Assembly (NCBI GenBank): GCA_036971475.1
Contig: JBAIZL010000003.1
Span: forward strand, 87,500,542-87,564,541
Direction: 5' to 3'
Source: Prosapia bicincta
Taxonomy: Eukaryota; Arthropoda; Insecta; Hemiptera; Cercopidae
DNA length: 64,000 bases
Shown here: positions 11,975 to 24,067 of the stretch, piece after piece
Position numbering within the stretch: position 1 is the first letter of the stretch
How the letters are laid out: every line of letters begins with the position of its first letter
Position numbers and translations under genes: made by a program
The notes under the pieces: generated by a model
What the model saw: the letters and a program-made list of their open reading frames with translations, nothing else
What the model was told of the DNA's origin: nothing
Database searches by the model: none

Positions 11975-12735
11975 TCATGGCAAATCTATGAGCACAGATG
12001 TAGAATCAAGTTGAACGGACCAAATATGTTACTTTCATATTTTCTTCAAAAATGTTTCTTGTTTATAGAACTTTTGAAATCTGAAACAAATATTTAAAAT
12101 ATATTATTTTAAATAATAACGACAAAAATGTTTTTAATAGACATAATTAATAAAATCAGTACTTGAGGTAAGATAATATTAGCATCCAATACATCATATG
12201 GTGATACAAAAAGTCTTTAGTAACAGGGAAAGAACAATTATAATTTGTGTTGACGCCATTAAAGTGTAAAATTTTGAAAAATACAAAGGTAACTCTATTT
12301 AACAACAGGCACAAAGCCTCATAAAACCAATGTGTTTTTGTTTATACCACAGAATACTACATCGAGAAACAGATATATTTTAATCTAGATAAAAGTATCA
12401 GGTTATGATGTATTTGGTTTTTAAAAAGAATAATGTTTACTAATGCACGAGGTAAAATGATAAACAGTTAAAAGTGAAACACGGCCATTTTCACTAGTAA
12501 AAAAAAATGCTTTGTGCAGTACTTGTAGTTAGTAAAAGGTTTAACCTAAAGCAATGACAGTTTTTGCGAAATTGACTTCACCGACAGAATGGGGAAAAAG
12601 GGAGGGGACATTTCGCTTTTTTTGACCAATACCCCCCAAGCACTTCTTTCTAATTGGAGGAATATATATGTATAATTTGATGATGATTACTTGGTCTTAG
12701 AAATGTACATAAGGTTTTAATCTATACAAAATTTT
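11975..12735. other. upstream region of the GPCR exon
   Basis: This is the 5' side of the receptor gene on the minus strand. CATAG at about 11983-11987 (read on the minus strand) could be a splice acceptor, so the exon may not contain the transcription start. No TATA box or other promoter element is convincing. Confidence 0.35.
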
Positions 12736-12916
12736 AAATAAATGAAACCTCTATACCACAATTGACTTTTTTAAAAATTTAAAACCTTTATATAAAAATA
12801 CTCAGAGGTATTTTTAGTGTAAATTACCTCTGAGGATGATTGCTATGCATTTGAAATGTACATAGGGTTTTAATTAAAAGAAAAAGTCATATGTGGCTCA
12901 TAGGTTTCATTTATTT
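12736..12916. mobile_element. short inverted-repeat element with internal hammerhead motif (copy A)
   Basis: Inverted arms of about 36 bp start AAATAAATGAAACCT at 12736 and end in the inverse at 12916. Both arms continue into CCACA and GACTTTTT blocks. The same element type occurs at 22161-22298 and 28922-29041. Outer flanks sharing TTACGCCACAG or its inverse show they belong to one family. It is non-coding and probably a solo terminal repeat or a non-autonomous derivative of a Penelope-like element. Confidence 0.65.
12826..12868 (+). ncRNA. hammerhead-ribozyme-like motif (copy A)
   Basis: Stem I is ACCT (12826-12829) with GGGT (12865-12868), including one G-U pair. The core CTGAGGA starts at 12830 and is followed by an extra T. 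Stem II is GATTGC with the decayed partner GCATTT. GAA is at 12853, stem III is ATG/CAT with loop TA (12856-12863), and the cleavable base is A12864. The core is intact but stem II is partly broken. Confidence 0.6.
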
Positions 12917-12971
12917 AAATTAAACATTACGCCACAGTTATTTTATACAGTTATACAATATTGTAACTTAT

Positions 12972-14900
12972 TTGATTCATATCCTGTTTTGTATTGTTTT
13001 ATGTCTTCGTAATTATTTCATCAGTATCTTATATATTGGCATTGTACGTATTATTAGTTATTTTAATAATATGTTATATTGTGGGATTGTACGTATTCTT
13101 CATTATTTCATTGGCATCTTGTATTGTGGTATTGTACGTATTGTTCATTATTTCATTGGCATCTTGTATTGTGGTATTGTATGTATTGTTAATAATTTCA
13201 TTGGCATCTTGCATTGTGGGCTTGTATGTATTGTTAATAATTCCATTGGCATCTTGTATTGTGGTATTGTACGTATTGTTAATTATTTCATTGGCATCTT
13301 GTATTGTGATATTGTACGTATTGTAAATTATTTCATTGGCATCTTGTATTGTGATATTGTACGTATTGTTAATTATTTCATTGGCATCTTGTATTGTGGT
13401 ATTGTACGTATTGTTAATTATTTCATTGACATCTTGTATTGTGGTATTGTACGTATTGTTAATTATTTCATTGGCATTTTGTATTGTGATATTGTACGCA
13501 TTGTTAATTGTTTCATCAGTATCTTGTATTGTGGCATTTTAGGTACTGCTAGTTATTTTATTCTTATCTCATATTGTGAGATTGTACGTATTGTTCATTA
13601 TTTCATTGGCATCTTGTATTGTGGTATTGTACGTATTGTTAATTATTTCATTGGCATTTTGTATTGTGATATTGTACGCATTGTTAATTGTTTCATCAGT
13701 ATCTTGTATTGTGGCATTTTAGGTATTGCTAGTTATTTTATTCTTATCTCATATTGTGAGATTGTACGTATTGTTCATTATTTCATTGGGATCTTGTATT
13801 GTGATATTGTACGTATTGTTAATTGTTTCATTGGCATCTTGTATTGTGGTATTGTACGTATTGTTAATTATTTCATTGGCATTTTGTATTGTGATATTGT
13901 ACGCATTGTTAATTGTTTCATCAGTATCTTGTATTGTGGCATTTTAGGTATTGCTAGTTATTTTATTCTTATCTCATATTGTGAGATTGTACGTATTGTT
14001 CATTATTTCATTGGCATCTTGTATTGTGGTATTGTACGTATTGTTAATTATTTCATTGGCATTTTGTATTGTGATATTGTACGCATTGTTAATTGTTTCA
14101 TCAGTATCTTGTATTGTGGCATTTTAGGTATTGCTAGTTATTTTATTCTTATCTCATATTGTGAGATTGTACGTATTGTTCATTATTTCATTGGCATCTT
14201 GTATTGTGGTATTGTACGTATTGTTAATTATTTCATTGGCATTTTGTATTGTGATATTGTACACATTGTTAATTGTTTCATCAGTATCTTGTATTGTGGC
14301 ATTTTAGGTATTGCTAGTTATTTTATTCTTATCTCATATTGTGAGATTGTACGTATTGTTCATTATTTCATTGGGATCTTGTATTGTGATATTGTACGTA
14401 TTGTTAATTGTTTCATTGGCATCTTGTATTGTGGTATTGTACGTATTGTTAATTATTTCATTGGCATCTTGTATTGTGGTATTGTACGTATTGTTAATTA
14501 TTTCATTGGCATCTTATATTGTAATATTGTACGTATTGTTAATTATTTCATTGGCATCTTGTATTGTGGTATTGTACGTATTGTTAATTGTTTCATTGGC
14601 ATCTTGCATTGTGATATTGTACGTATTGTTAATTATTTCATTGGCATCTTGTATTGTGATATTGTACGTATTGTTAATTATTTCTTTGGCATCTTGTATT
14701 GTGGTATTGTACGTATTGTTAATTATTTCATTGGCATCTTATATTGTGGTATTGTACGTATTGTTAATTATTTCTTTGGCATCTTGTATTGTGGTATTGT
14801 ACGTATTGTTAATTATTTCTTTGGCATCTTGTATTGTGGTATTGTACGTATTGTTAATTATTTCATTGGCATCTTATATTGTAATATTGTACTTTTTGGT
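12972..14900. repeat. 45-bp minisatellite with 180-bp higher-order units
   Basis: About 43 copies of a 45-bp unit, GTATTGTTAATTATTTCATT plus GGCATCTTGTATTGTGGTAT plus TGTAC. Between about 13490 and 14340 the monomers form higher-order repeats. A divergent monomer (GCTAGTTATTTTATTCTTAT) recurs at about 13545, 13725, 13950, 14130 and 14310, giving spacings of 180, 225, 180 and 180 bp, that is four or five monomers. Because 45 is a multiple of three and the unit lacks stops in this frame, a 655-codon frame (12972-14939) stays open by construction. The predicted peptide GIVRIVNYFIGILYC repeats without any other protein feature. Confidence 0.95.
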
Positions 14901-14939
14901 AACTATATCAATCATAATATTACCATTGTGATCATTTAA

Positions 14940-15689
14940 TTTTTATTCTACAGACAATAATTCTTAGAATTATTCATAAACCAATTTTAAAAGTTATAAT
15001 ATAGAAACTATCGCATTAACCAGCACGTAAATACGCGTCTTGTACACATCACGTTCTCCCCCTCAAGCGTTCCTTCGTGATCTTCCAATTAATGCAAAAG
15101 CTTTCCTAACGTCAATTAGCAGTGAAGGTAGCGTGTGAATGCTTCCTTGAAGTTGCTTTGGACGAGCAATTTCCGCGAACACCTGGATGAGTGCAGAGTG
15201 TAGACATTTCCAGCTTAGCGCAAAGCCACAGTTAGGCGTGGGCGTACTGCGATTGTAATTTAATACAGCTATTTCGTGTATAAATGCCTGAATTTGTCTA
15301 CTTTTAAATACGTCACATCACATGGCTTGACTACAGTTTGTCTCGGTAAACTAAACCCGAGCATTGGGTTACCCTTGACGATGGGAAAACTTTTATTACT
15401 TTAGTAAAATATCGAATCGAATTTATAATCTTTTTACCGAAAGTTAATATTTCGACAAGTCTTCCAAGCGTAAATATTTTGCTAATCATCGTGGATAACT
15501 AAATCTCGTGCAACATTCTGTGTAGCTTGATTTAAATCACTTGTTTTTACAGTAGCCTTTATCTTATGCTTTTATTATGATGATAATATGTGAATATAAT
15601 ATATTATTATATAAATATTTGTTGTTTACAAATATTATTATGATTGTTTTACTTTAGAGGGTCAATTTTAATAGTAATGACTCCTTTTA
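14940..15689. other. non-coding spacer
   Basis: Slightly higher GC at 15000-15250, but no exon, RNA gene or transposon end could be identified. Confidence 0.45.
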
Positions 15690-15973
15690 CACCAATAACA
15701 TCACCTAAGAAAGAGAGGTAGAGCACGATACTTGGGACTAGCTATATTCTGGATAGTAATGGTGGTCACCGTCAAGCTTCCACCTGCCATTGTTGCCTTC
15801 CATGTTACCCGAGGTAATCATTTTTAAAGGCCAAGTCAACCTTTGGGCTGAAAAAACACTCAGAAATTATGTGGCGCTAACGGGAATAGAATCCAAACCT
15901 GTTTATTAACAATACTGACATACAAAATATTCAAGTGCCCTTCTACTTATTGGACCACTCAGTCTCCCTAACC
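15690..15973 (-). mobile_element. possible tRNA-derived SINE remnant
   Basis: On the minus strand the left end (from 15973) has a box-A-like segment, ACTGAGTGGTCCAATA. About 75 bases later comes a box-B-like GGTTTGGATTCTATTCCCG, the arrangement of a Pol III promoter in a tRNA(Leu/Ser)-like head. A non-tRNA body follows to about 15690. Both boxes have substitutions. There is no A-rich tail or target-site duplication that I can define. Confidence 0.4.
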
Positions 15974-16140
15974 TAAATTTTTTCATGTCATTATTTATCT
16001 TGAAAATTTGACCTTTTTAAGAATACTAAAGACATCCACAAATTTTTATCCCTGTACAAGTTAGATATTTACAAATAACTTGAACAAGACTAAACTTTTA
16101 TGCGTGTGTGTAAGTCAATGCACGTGAGTGTATACACTTG

Positions 16141-16143
<3 letters not shown>

Positions 16144-16212
<69 letters not shown>
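16144..16212. repeat. (AT)n microsatellite
   Basis: Pure TA dinucleotide run that directly abuts a palindromic element. Confidence 0.97.
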
Positions 16213-16215
<3 letters not shown>

Positions 16216-16330
16216 TAAATTAAAAATATTTTTAAAACAATAATACTTTTAATGAATATATTCTTGTTTTTGAAATATTTTTAATATATTAACTATATAA
16301 CAAGAAAACATATCACCATATTTAATATAA
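16213..16330. mobile_element. palindromic element derivative (family P1, deleted)
   Basis: Contains TTAAAAATATTTTTAAAACA on the left and CTTGTTTTTGAAATATTTTT on the right around a GAATATATTC centre. It then has an outer end (AACAAGAAAACATATCACCA) shared in inverse form with the elements at 30108 and 35563. The segment around the hammerhead core is missing. (AT)n flanks both sides. Confidence 0.6.
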
Positions 16331-16776
<446 letters not shown>

Positions 16777-16778
<2 letters not shown>

Positions 16779-17757
16779 GATAGAAAATAATTTAAAACAA
16801 TTAGCCCATCTTTGCTTATGGTAACTCACTTCAGCACATCTAAGCACTGAGATACCATTAATTACCAACAGTCTCGTACATTAATAAAACAATAAAAAAG
16901 AATTCCCCGAAATTAAATTAATTGATTATTATTTATATTATTAGTTAAAATGTGATTAACGCCTTGAAACAATAAAATGCATCCCTCATTTATTATCCTA
17001 TAACAATGAATTACGAATTATGTACAGGTAGAAAAATCAGATGCAATATTCTGAACTATAATAACGTTGAACGACCTTGAACTTATATTGCCCTAGAACA
17101 GTTTTGTATTTACCACGAGGGCGTTTTTAAAATTTTACATCATTATTAAAAACAAATTTTGATCAACAAATTAAATGCAAAAATGTTTTCCATCTCCTTT
17201 TTTAAACCCAAAGACAATTAAAATAAAAGCCGAGACTGAATTTTAATTAAAACACTTTTCCGCAATAAAACAATGTCATTAAAAGTTTCACGGGTTCCGT
17301 ACAGTTTTTTGTAATTATTTTGTTACAAAATCCTTAGTCATTAAAGGTAGAGCTTTTAGTCCAAGTTATTAAATTGGTGCCTGAAAAGGTTTATAATTTA
17401 ATAACAATGCTCTGTCCCCCCCCCTTCTTCTTCATTCACTGACCCGATTTAAAAGTGATGTTTAAATTTTGTTTCTTTTTTAAGATATCTGTTTACTTTA
17501 TTACCCAAATAACTTTCTGTGCATTGCTTACTAGATTATAGGTTCAGAAAACTCCGAAATACTGAAATCTGTATGTTTAGTGTCATTAGTATATTTTTTT
17601 CTAATTCTAGTTTAAATGTTTGATTATGGAGAGGATATTGTTTACGTGCTCATTCTTATTAGTAGATTCAAGTAAGTAAGTAATAACAATAATAATGTTA
17701 AAGAAGAGGACAATAATAGTCAACAGAACAAAGAAAAATAAACAGCAGCATTAACAT
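16777..17757. other. non-coding spacer
   Basis: No gene or RNA recognised. A C9 run lies near 17415. Confidence 0.5.
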
Positions 17758-18543
17758 TAAAAGAAGTTAGCCAACTTCAAAATCAAAAAGGAAAGAATAG
17801 AAAATGAGCAAAATGAACTAAACGGACGTAAGAAACAAGTTAAAAAGCAAATATTAATAATATTAACAATAACAATTTAGCTCACAAAAATGGATTTGAC
17901 AATTATTCAATAGACAAACTGCACAGACAAATACTCAACAAGAACCATAACAACAACACAAACAACAAATACACGAACACAAACAAAATTCATCACCCTC
18001 ACATACATAAACAATCTCGCAAATAAAATAGCACTACAATTCAAAAAAGCAGGATACAATGTAGAATACAGAAAAACAAATAAAAGCCAAACGGCTATCA
18101 GACACAGCATTAATAACAATACCAACACATACAATAACCAAGGATTATACAAACTAAAATGCAACAACTGCAATAAGTTCTATATTGGTCAAACAGGCAA
18201 ATCTTTTGCCGAAAGATATAAGGAACACAAAAGCGCACTGCACACTACTATTGAATCCACCTTCGCAAATCATCTCATGGACACTAAACATTCATGCAAT
18301 AGTATGGAAAATAACATGAGCATCCTCCACACATGCAACAAAGGCCATAAATTAAACACACTAGAACAGTATGAAATATATAGACATAGCAACACACATA
18401 AAAATGACATCCTAAATGAACAAACACAGCACAGATCACACATACTCTTCGATCACATCACTTCTAACTTTGAAAAAATGGTACCGAGGAAGCCCAACTG
18501 CAGCATCCCTAGCGGCAAAAATACAAGGCTGAAGAAGTCGTAA
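17758..18543 (+). pseudogene. Penelope-like retroelement, 3' part of ORF with GIY-YIG endonuclease
   Basis: This is the C-terminal part of a Penelope-like element protein (reverse transcriptase fused to GIY-YIG endonuclease). A Lys/Glu-rich linker (IKKERIENEQNELNGRKK, about 17770) shifts frame into GFDNYSIDKLHRQ (about 17890), then again into KFITLTYINNLANKIA (about 17985). From there an uninterrupted frame runs to TAA at 18541-18543. The endonuclease core is KCNNCNKFYIGQTGKSFAER (18157-18216): the CxxC zinc ligand precedes the YIG motif, and the Arg and KEH follow. LEQYEIYRH and ILNEQTQHRSHILF complete the domain. The reverse transcriptase is absent, so the copy is 5'-truncated and frameshifted. 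A hammerhead motif overlaps the stop codon. In active relatives the endonuclease nicks AT-rich targets during reverse-transcription-linked integration. Confidence 0.88.
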
Positions 18544-18559
18544 GACGAAAACGTTTCCT
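18526..18559 (+). ncRNA. hammerhead-ribozyme-like motif overlapping the PLE stop codon
   Basis: Stem I is AGG (18526-18528) with CCT (18557-18559). The core CTGAAGA (18529-18535) is followed by an extra A. Stem II is GTC/GAC around GTAA, then GAA at 18547. Stem III is AACGTT (18550-18555) and the cleavable base is T18556. The TAA stop of the endonuclease frame lies in the stem II loop. Every canonical core base is present, although stem II is only 3 bp. Confidence 0.68.
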
Positions 18560-19726
18560 CCAAGTGTAAGTTAACAATTTAACAACTTTTAGTTAACAAA
18601 AAGTCTAGTTTGCAGTAATAGCAAAGGTGTAATAAAAAAACAATAACAATAGAAATTCACCATTTGCAACATCGTAAGAAAAATAAAAAGTAACATTTAA
18701 GTAAAGAAAAAAACAGTATGAACAAGCAAAATTTCTCAACATTGCAAAAAAATAATAGAAAGACACATCAACAACAAGCGAAATGATCCAAATGCAACAG
18801 CATAAAGTAAAGAATAAAAAGCATTATTAAGAAAAAATGAAAGCAAAGGTCTGTGAGAACACCTTTACTCTATCCTGAAGGAAAGATTTACAACACGGGC
18901 TCTTCAACGGCAATAAAATGAAATTAATGGGAACAAGGAATGTCTTTCCTTTCAAACAAGGATTTTGTCTGCAATATACTACTTCACATTGATGAAATCA
19001 GAAGTAACAAAGAAAAGACTCGTATGGGTAAGTAGCTAAAGTTTCGGGGGGCAGCTAGATTAAGCGTCTGTTATTGGCTCTGCTTTTGAAATTTCATTCA
19101 AGTGAGTGAGTCAATATAAAAATAGCCAGCGACTTATTGACCATGATAATGTGCTGGCTACGGCCCTACGAGGTAGTGATATGCATGACCAATTTACACT
19201 ACAAAACTAATTTCGTTACTTGTAACAATAGTTTTCATATTTACCCAATCCAATGCCTTTAGGATGGGTTATTGCACAATCCTCATCATGAATGCATACG
19301 GTTAATAATTACCAAAATCAGTAATACTCTGTTAATTTTACGTTTATCGAATTTAGGTCTTCTGTTGAAAAACTTTTATAAAATGTGCGTTTGTAACATT
19401 ATCATCTGTTAAAAACATGTGGGGTGAAAATATAAATTAAGTAACTGAATCAATATCTAATTTTGTCGAGCTATAACAATTGTAAATATATTATTTCAAC
19501 TATAACAAAGTGTTTTAACACTTTATATTCTATAAATATTTTATTAATCTCTTTATTATCCTCAGTGGCAATTCAACTCTGACAAACTTCTGCTTATGTT
19601 TGGTCAAATTAATAAGTAAACCAGTATAAAATCAATTAACAACAAAATATAATACAATAAGCTTCTACGAATTTCAATTTAGACTAACTGAATTCAGGCA
19701 TAAGGATGAAATACAATTTTATGTTC
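18560..19726. other. PLE 3' flank and spacer
   Basis: The A-rich sequence to about 18800 is probably the remaining element tail. After that no gene or repeat was recognised. Confidence 0.4.
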
Positions 19727-21085
19727 ACCAATGTTAACAGCTTCGACAATGAAAACATGGTTTCGAAACGCGTCAGCATGTTCACCAATGTTAACAGCTT
19801 CGACAATAGAAGCATGGTTTCGAAACGCGTCAGCATGTTCACCCATGTTAACAGCTTCGACAATGAAAGCATGGTTTCGAAACGCGTCAGCATGTTCACT
19901 AATGTTAACAGCTTCACCAATGGAAGCATGGTTTCGAAACGCGTCAGCATGTTCACCAATGTTAACAGCTTCGACAATGAAAGCATGGTTTCGAAACGCG
20001 TCAGCATGTTCACCCATGTTAACAGCTTCGACAATGAAAGCATGGTTTCGAAACGCGTCTGCATGTTCACCCATGTTAACAGCTTCGACAATGGAAGCAT
20101 GGTTTCGAAACGCGTCAGCATGTTCACCAATTTTCACAGATTCACCAATGGAAGCATGGTTTCAAAACGCGTCAGCATGTTCATCAATGTTAACAGCTTC
20201 GACAATGAAAGCATGGTTTCGAAACGCGTCAGCATGTTCACCAATATTAACAGCTTCACCAATGGAAGCATGGTTTCGAAACGCGTCAGCATGTTCACCA
20301 ATGTTAACAGCTTGACCAATGGAAGCATGGTTTCGAAACGCGTCAGCATGTTCACCAATGTTAACAGCTTCGACAATGAAAGCATGGTTTCGAAACGCGT
20401 CAGCATGTTCACCAATGTTAACAGCTTCGACAATGAAAGTATGGTTTCGAAACGCGTCAACATGTTCACTAATGTTAACAGCTTCGACAATGAAAGCATG
20501 GTTTCGAAACGCGTCAGCATGTTCACCCATGTTAACACCTTCGACAATGAAAGCATGGTTTCGAAACGCGTCAGCATGTTCACCAATGTTAACAGCTTCG
20601 ACAATGAAAGCATGGTTTCGAAACGCGTCAGCATGTTCACCAATGTTAACAGCTTCGACAATGAAAGCATGGTTTCGAAACGCGTCAGCATGTTCACCAA
20701 TGTTATCAGCTTCGACAATGAAAGCATGGTTTCGAAACGCGTCAGCATGTTCACCCATGTTAACAGCTTCGACAATGAAAGCATGGTTTCGAAACGCGTC
20801 CGCATGTTCACCAATGTTAACAGCTTCACCAATGGAAGCATGGTTTCGAAACGCGTCAGCATGTTCACCCATGTTAACAGCTTCGACAATGAAAGCATGG
20901 TTTCGAAACGCGTCAGCATGTTCACTAATGTTAACAGCTTCACCAATGGAAGCATGGTTTCGAAACGCGTCAGCATGTTCACCCATGTTAACAGCTTCGA
21001 CAATGGAAGCATGGTTTCGAAACGCGTCAGCATGTTCACCAATGTTAACAGCTTCACCAATGGAAGCATGGTTTCGATACGCGTC
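19727..21085. repeat. 57-bp minisatellite derived from a hammerhead-like unit
   Basis: About 24 copies of a 57-bp unit with two interleaved monomer types, CGACAATGAAAGC and CACCAATGGAAGC. Each unit has GAAA-6 nt-TTTC (or GGAA-TTTC), then GAA, ACGCGT, C and AGC. This aligns with the stem II, GAA, stem III, cleavage base and stem I of the hammerheads at 3376 and 61244, and GCT sits where the stem I partner should be. The core positions read TCGACAA instead of CTGANGA, so the unit should be catalytically dead. The unit length is a multiple of three and lacks stops, so both strands carry long open frames (472 codons on plus, 318 on minus). These are not called as genes. Confidence 0.9.
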
Positions 21086-22160
21086 AACACAGTAACTTTA
21101 AAATTCTCACTTGATTATAAATAATTACTTATGAATTGCAAAATGCTTTACTAAAGCATAATTCAAATTCTCCTTAGCAATTTGAAGGCTTTAACAATGG
21201 AGGCTCAAGAAGGGTTGATCCTTAGATAGGTCCTGATGCAACGTCATTACGAAATTGATTAATATACCAGGTTCCCCAGGCATCTAGTATGTTGTTGTCA
21301 CAGATACGTTATTCTCACACAGTTAGCTCCAGTCTGTAATATACCATTTTTTAGTTTAAAATTTGGATTTTTTTAGCAAAAAAAAGTCGGGGGTATTTAC
21401 AGGATTATATTACCTATTTCCAAGATTAAAATATAAAGGAAACAGCTGGATATAAGTCTTTATTATACTGACCTATTTAGCTGTCGATTATCGATTATTT
21501 CTTATCTATCACCTAAAGCTTTTCAAGTAGTTAAAGTATACCAACAAGTCTACGCGGCAACAAGTAGTAGGCTTCTTTAGTATCTCCAATCATTAGTGTA
21601 TTTTTGTGGGGATATTATTCTCATTTCTGTTTGTAAAAAATTAAAATAAAACAAATCATCGTCTAGTGGAAACCGGACGTTCCATCCTAAAGTTTCCGGG
21701 ACCGGCCTTGGTAAGATACAAGAAATGTGTTTCAGTCACTAAGTCTACCATGTCTGGGAAATGAGTACTAGGAGTAAAAACAGAGTTAATAGCGAAAAAT
21801 TGAGTCGTGGTTCTATTTATCTATTATTTTTTTTATTTGCCTTTTCTACCCCCAAGAGTATAAGCCTCTAAAACCCCTTAAGCCTCGTGGAAAATATCAA
21901 CAACAAACCTACCTCTTTATAACGTGTTCGTATTCCTGCTGCAAGTGAAAGAGTTAGAAATGCGCCAATCTGATAAAGTCTTTCTATAGAAAATCAAAAG
22001 ATAATGAAATTATACAGACCAGTAAGCGTACGCTAAGAGCGGGATGGACAAACGTGACAAAAAAGAAACCCCGTCAGGAATAACCGCTTGATAGGTCTGG
22101 GAGGGATATCCTTAGGAAATGGACGAGTATTATACCTTACAAATATTAAAAGGTTTAACT
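21086..22160. other. non-coding spacer
   Basis: No open frame with coding character. A short GTCTAGTGGAAACCGGACGT segment at about 21662 resembles a tRNA-like A box, but no box B was found. Confidence 0.45.
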
Positions 22161-22298
22161 AAATAAATAAAATTCTCTAACCGCAATACAATCTTCAGTA
22201 GTACTTCTGAAAATGATTACCATGTAATCGAAATGTACATAAAGTAGTTGTAGTAAAATAAAGATTTTGTATTATGGTTAGTGGGTTTTATTTACTTC
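22161..22298. mobile_element. short inverted-repeat element with internal hammerhead motif (copy B)
   Basis: The left arm, AAATAAATAAAATTCTCTAA followed by CCGCAATACAA (from 22161), pairs with the inverse of TTGTATTATGGTTAGTGGGT plus TTTATTTACTT (to 22298). It is the same family as 12736-12916 and 28922-29041. Confidence 0.65.
22202..22246 (+). ncRNA. hammerhead-ribozyme-like motif (copy B)
   Basis: Stem I is TACTT (22202-22206) with AAGTA (22242-22246), 5 bp. The core reads CTGAAAA, with a G-to-A change at the invariant G8, and is followed by an extra T. Stem II is GATTAC/GTAATC with a CAT loop. GAA is at 22230, stem III is ATG/CAT (22233-22240), and the cleavable base is A22241. Both stems differ from copy C by compensatory pairs. 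The core mutation predicts loss of activity. Confidence 0.65.
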
Positions 22299-23399
22299 AT
22301 TAAAAAATTAGTCCACAGTGCTCAACAAAAGCAACAAAAAATAATTTTTAACTTACGAATAGCATTTAGTGGGGGTGCATCAAAAATTACGTAAAATGGC
22401 TACTTTATTTTAATCAACAGAACTGATTTACCCAACGTTGAGTTATACACGGTCGTAATACTCTGCGTTGTAAAAATGACCAAAATTATTTTAAAAATGA
22501 ATAATATAAATTCAAATTAAATCTGTCAAGTAATACATCGATTACTCGAAAGTTATAATTACACTAAAAAGCGTACAGAGCGGTTGTTTTCCTGAACAAA
22601 AACATTTCTTTAATAAATGGAAGCGATTTTTCACCATTTTATCCCCGCTGGCGTATTTTATAGGGAAAATTTATATCGATAATGTTTCATTTCTGCGCGA
22701 AATAATTTATTCCCGATAGAGAAGTCTCTTACAAAAAGCGTTTGGTTTTGTTGCAGATTAATTCATTTTCATGTTCGTTTACGAAATTGTTTATTCGTTG
22801 GTGAATAAAATCTTGTACAATAAGTCCGTATATTGTCCAGCCCTCTTTGTCATGAAAATTACTTTAGCTGAGTTTACATTTTAGTGTTTAGAACTTGTGT
22901 GAAACCTTAATTAGGTGAGAATCGATTTCCGTGCTATTATTAAAAGGGTAACATTTTGTTTTCGGGTCCGTACTTACTAAATTTATGACATAAAGGGTTT
23001 AGAACCCTTTAGATAGGTTTATTCCACTCCCAACTAAATGGAGCAATCGATGAATAACTTCTGAAAATGGCAAAACCTTTTAAGTTCAGGTAGTTATTAA
23101 ATAACGAATACATACGAAAAGTTTAAATATTGTAATAATGATATTGTGGATGATGATGACTTTGTCGTCGATACGCGTTTGACGAGTAAACTATTGTTTG
23201 CGAGTTCCTGTTTGTTATTATCTAACTATAACCTCTGAAGATGTTTTTTTATTTTAAAAAAATGTTTGAGGAATGGAAAAGTTATTTACAGTTTTGTAGA
23301 TTTCGTATTTACATTTTAACAAGTAGTGTGTTGTTTCAGGTTTCTTTCATTTGAAATTTATGCACATTTTTGTCTTAAAATGTACAATATTGAATTACA
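22299..23399. other. non-coding spacer
   Basis: No gene, RNA or transposon end recognised. Near 23236 there is a CTGAAGATG without a following GAA; it was rejected as a hammerhead. Confidence 0.45.
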
Positions 23400-23420
23400 C
23401 AAGTCTCTTTCTCTTTCTCC

Positions 23421-23474
<54 letters not shown>

Positions 23475-24067
23475 CTGTCTATCTATCAAACTATTTATCT
23501 ATCTATCGTTCTTTGTCCATTCTTCTCCCCACCATCCCTCTGACTGTGTGTCTGTATTTCTCTCTGTCTGTCTGTTCGTCTTTCTCTCTTTCTCTCTTAC
23601 ACACCCTCACTTTCTTTCACTAGCTTTCTTTCTGTTTATGTCTCCCGTATCTCTCCCCTTTCTCTGTCCTGTTCTTTCTTTTTCACATCCTCTCTTTCTT
23701 TTACTCTCCCTTTCTTTCTCTTACTGTCCTCTACCTTTGACCCTCTCTCTCACTTTCTCTGTCCTCCCTCTTTCTTTGTCTCTCTCTCTTTCTTTGTCCT
23801 CCCTTTTTTTTAAACATTTCTCTTTCTTTCTTTCTCTCTCACTCCCTCTTTTTCTTTCACTCTCCCTTTCATTTTCTTACTGTCCCACTCTCTCTCTCTT
23901 TCTCTCTCTATCCGTATCTATCTTTTTACACTCCTTGTATCACTTTCTTTCTTTAACTCTCTGCTCCTATTCTTTCTTTTGGTCCCACTATCTCCATCTT
24001 TTTTTCACTCTCACTCTGTCTCTCTTCCTCTCTATATATCCGTCTCACTCTATGTCCCCCCCATCTC
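23400..24067. repeat. polypyrimidine (CT-rich) tract
   Basis: About 670 bp in which the plus strand is almost entirely C and T, with CTCTCT and TTTCTTTC blocks. The 248-codon Ser/Leu/Phe-rich frame over it is a composition artefact. A homopurine-homopyrimidine tract of this length can form triplex (H-) DNA. Confidence 0.95.

Noticed and set aside
19684..21124. Long open frames on both strands (up to 472 codons), apparently encoding a 19-residue-repeat protein
   Set aside because: The 57-bp unit is a multiple of three and lacks stops in several frames on both strands, so the frames follow from the array. No signal peptide, domain or splice context.
21655..21720. tRNA-like CGTCTAGTGG segment as a tRNA gene or SINE
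   Set aside because: No B box or cloverleaf could be found. No tRNA or rRNA gene was recognised anywhere in the window.
23234..23275. CTGAAGATG with T7/A7 stem as a hammerhead
   Set aside because: GAA does not follow the putative stem II.
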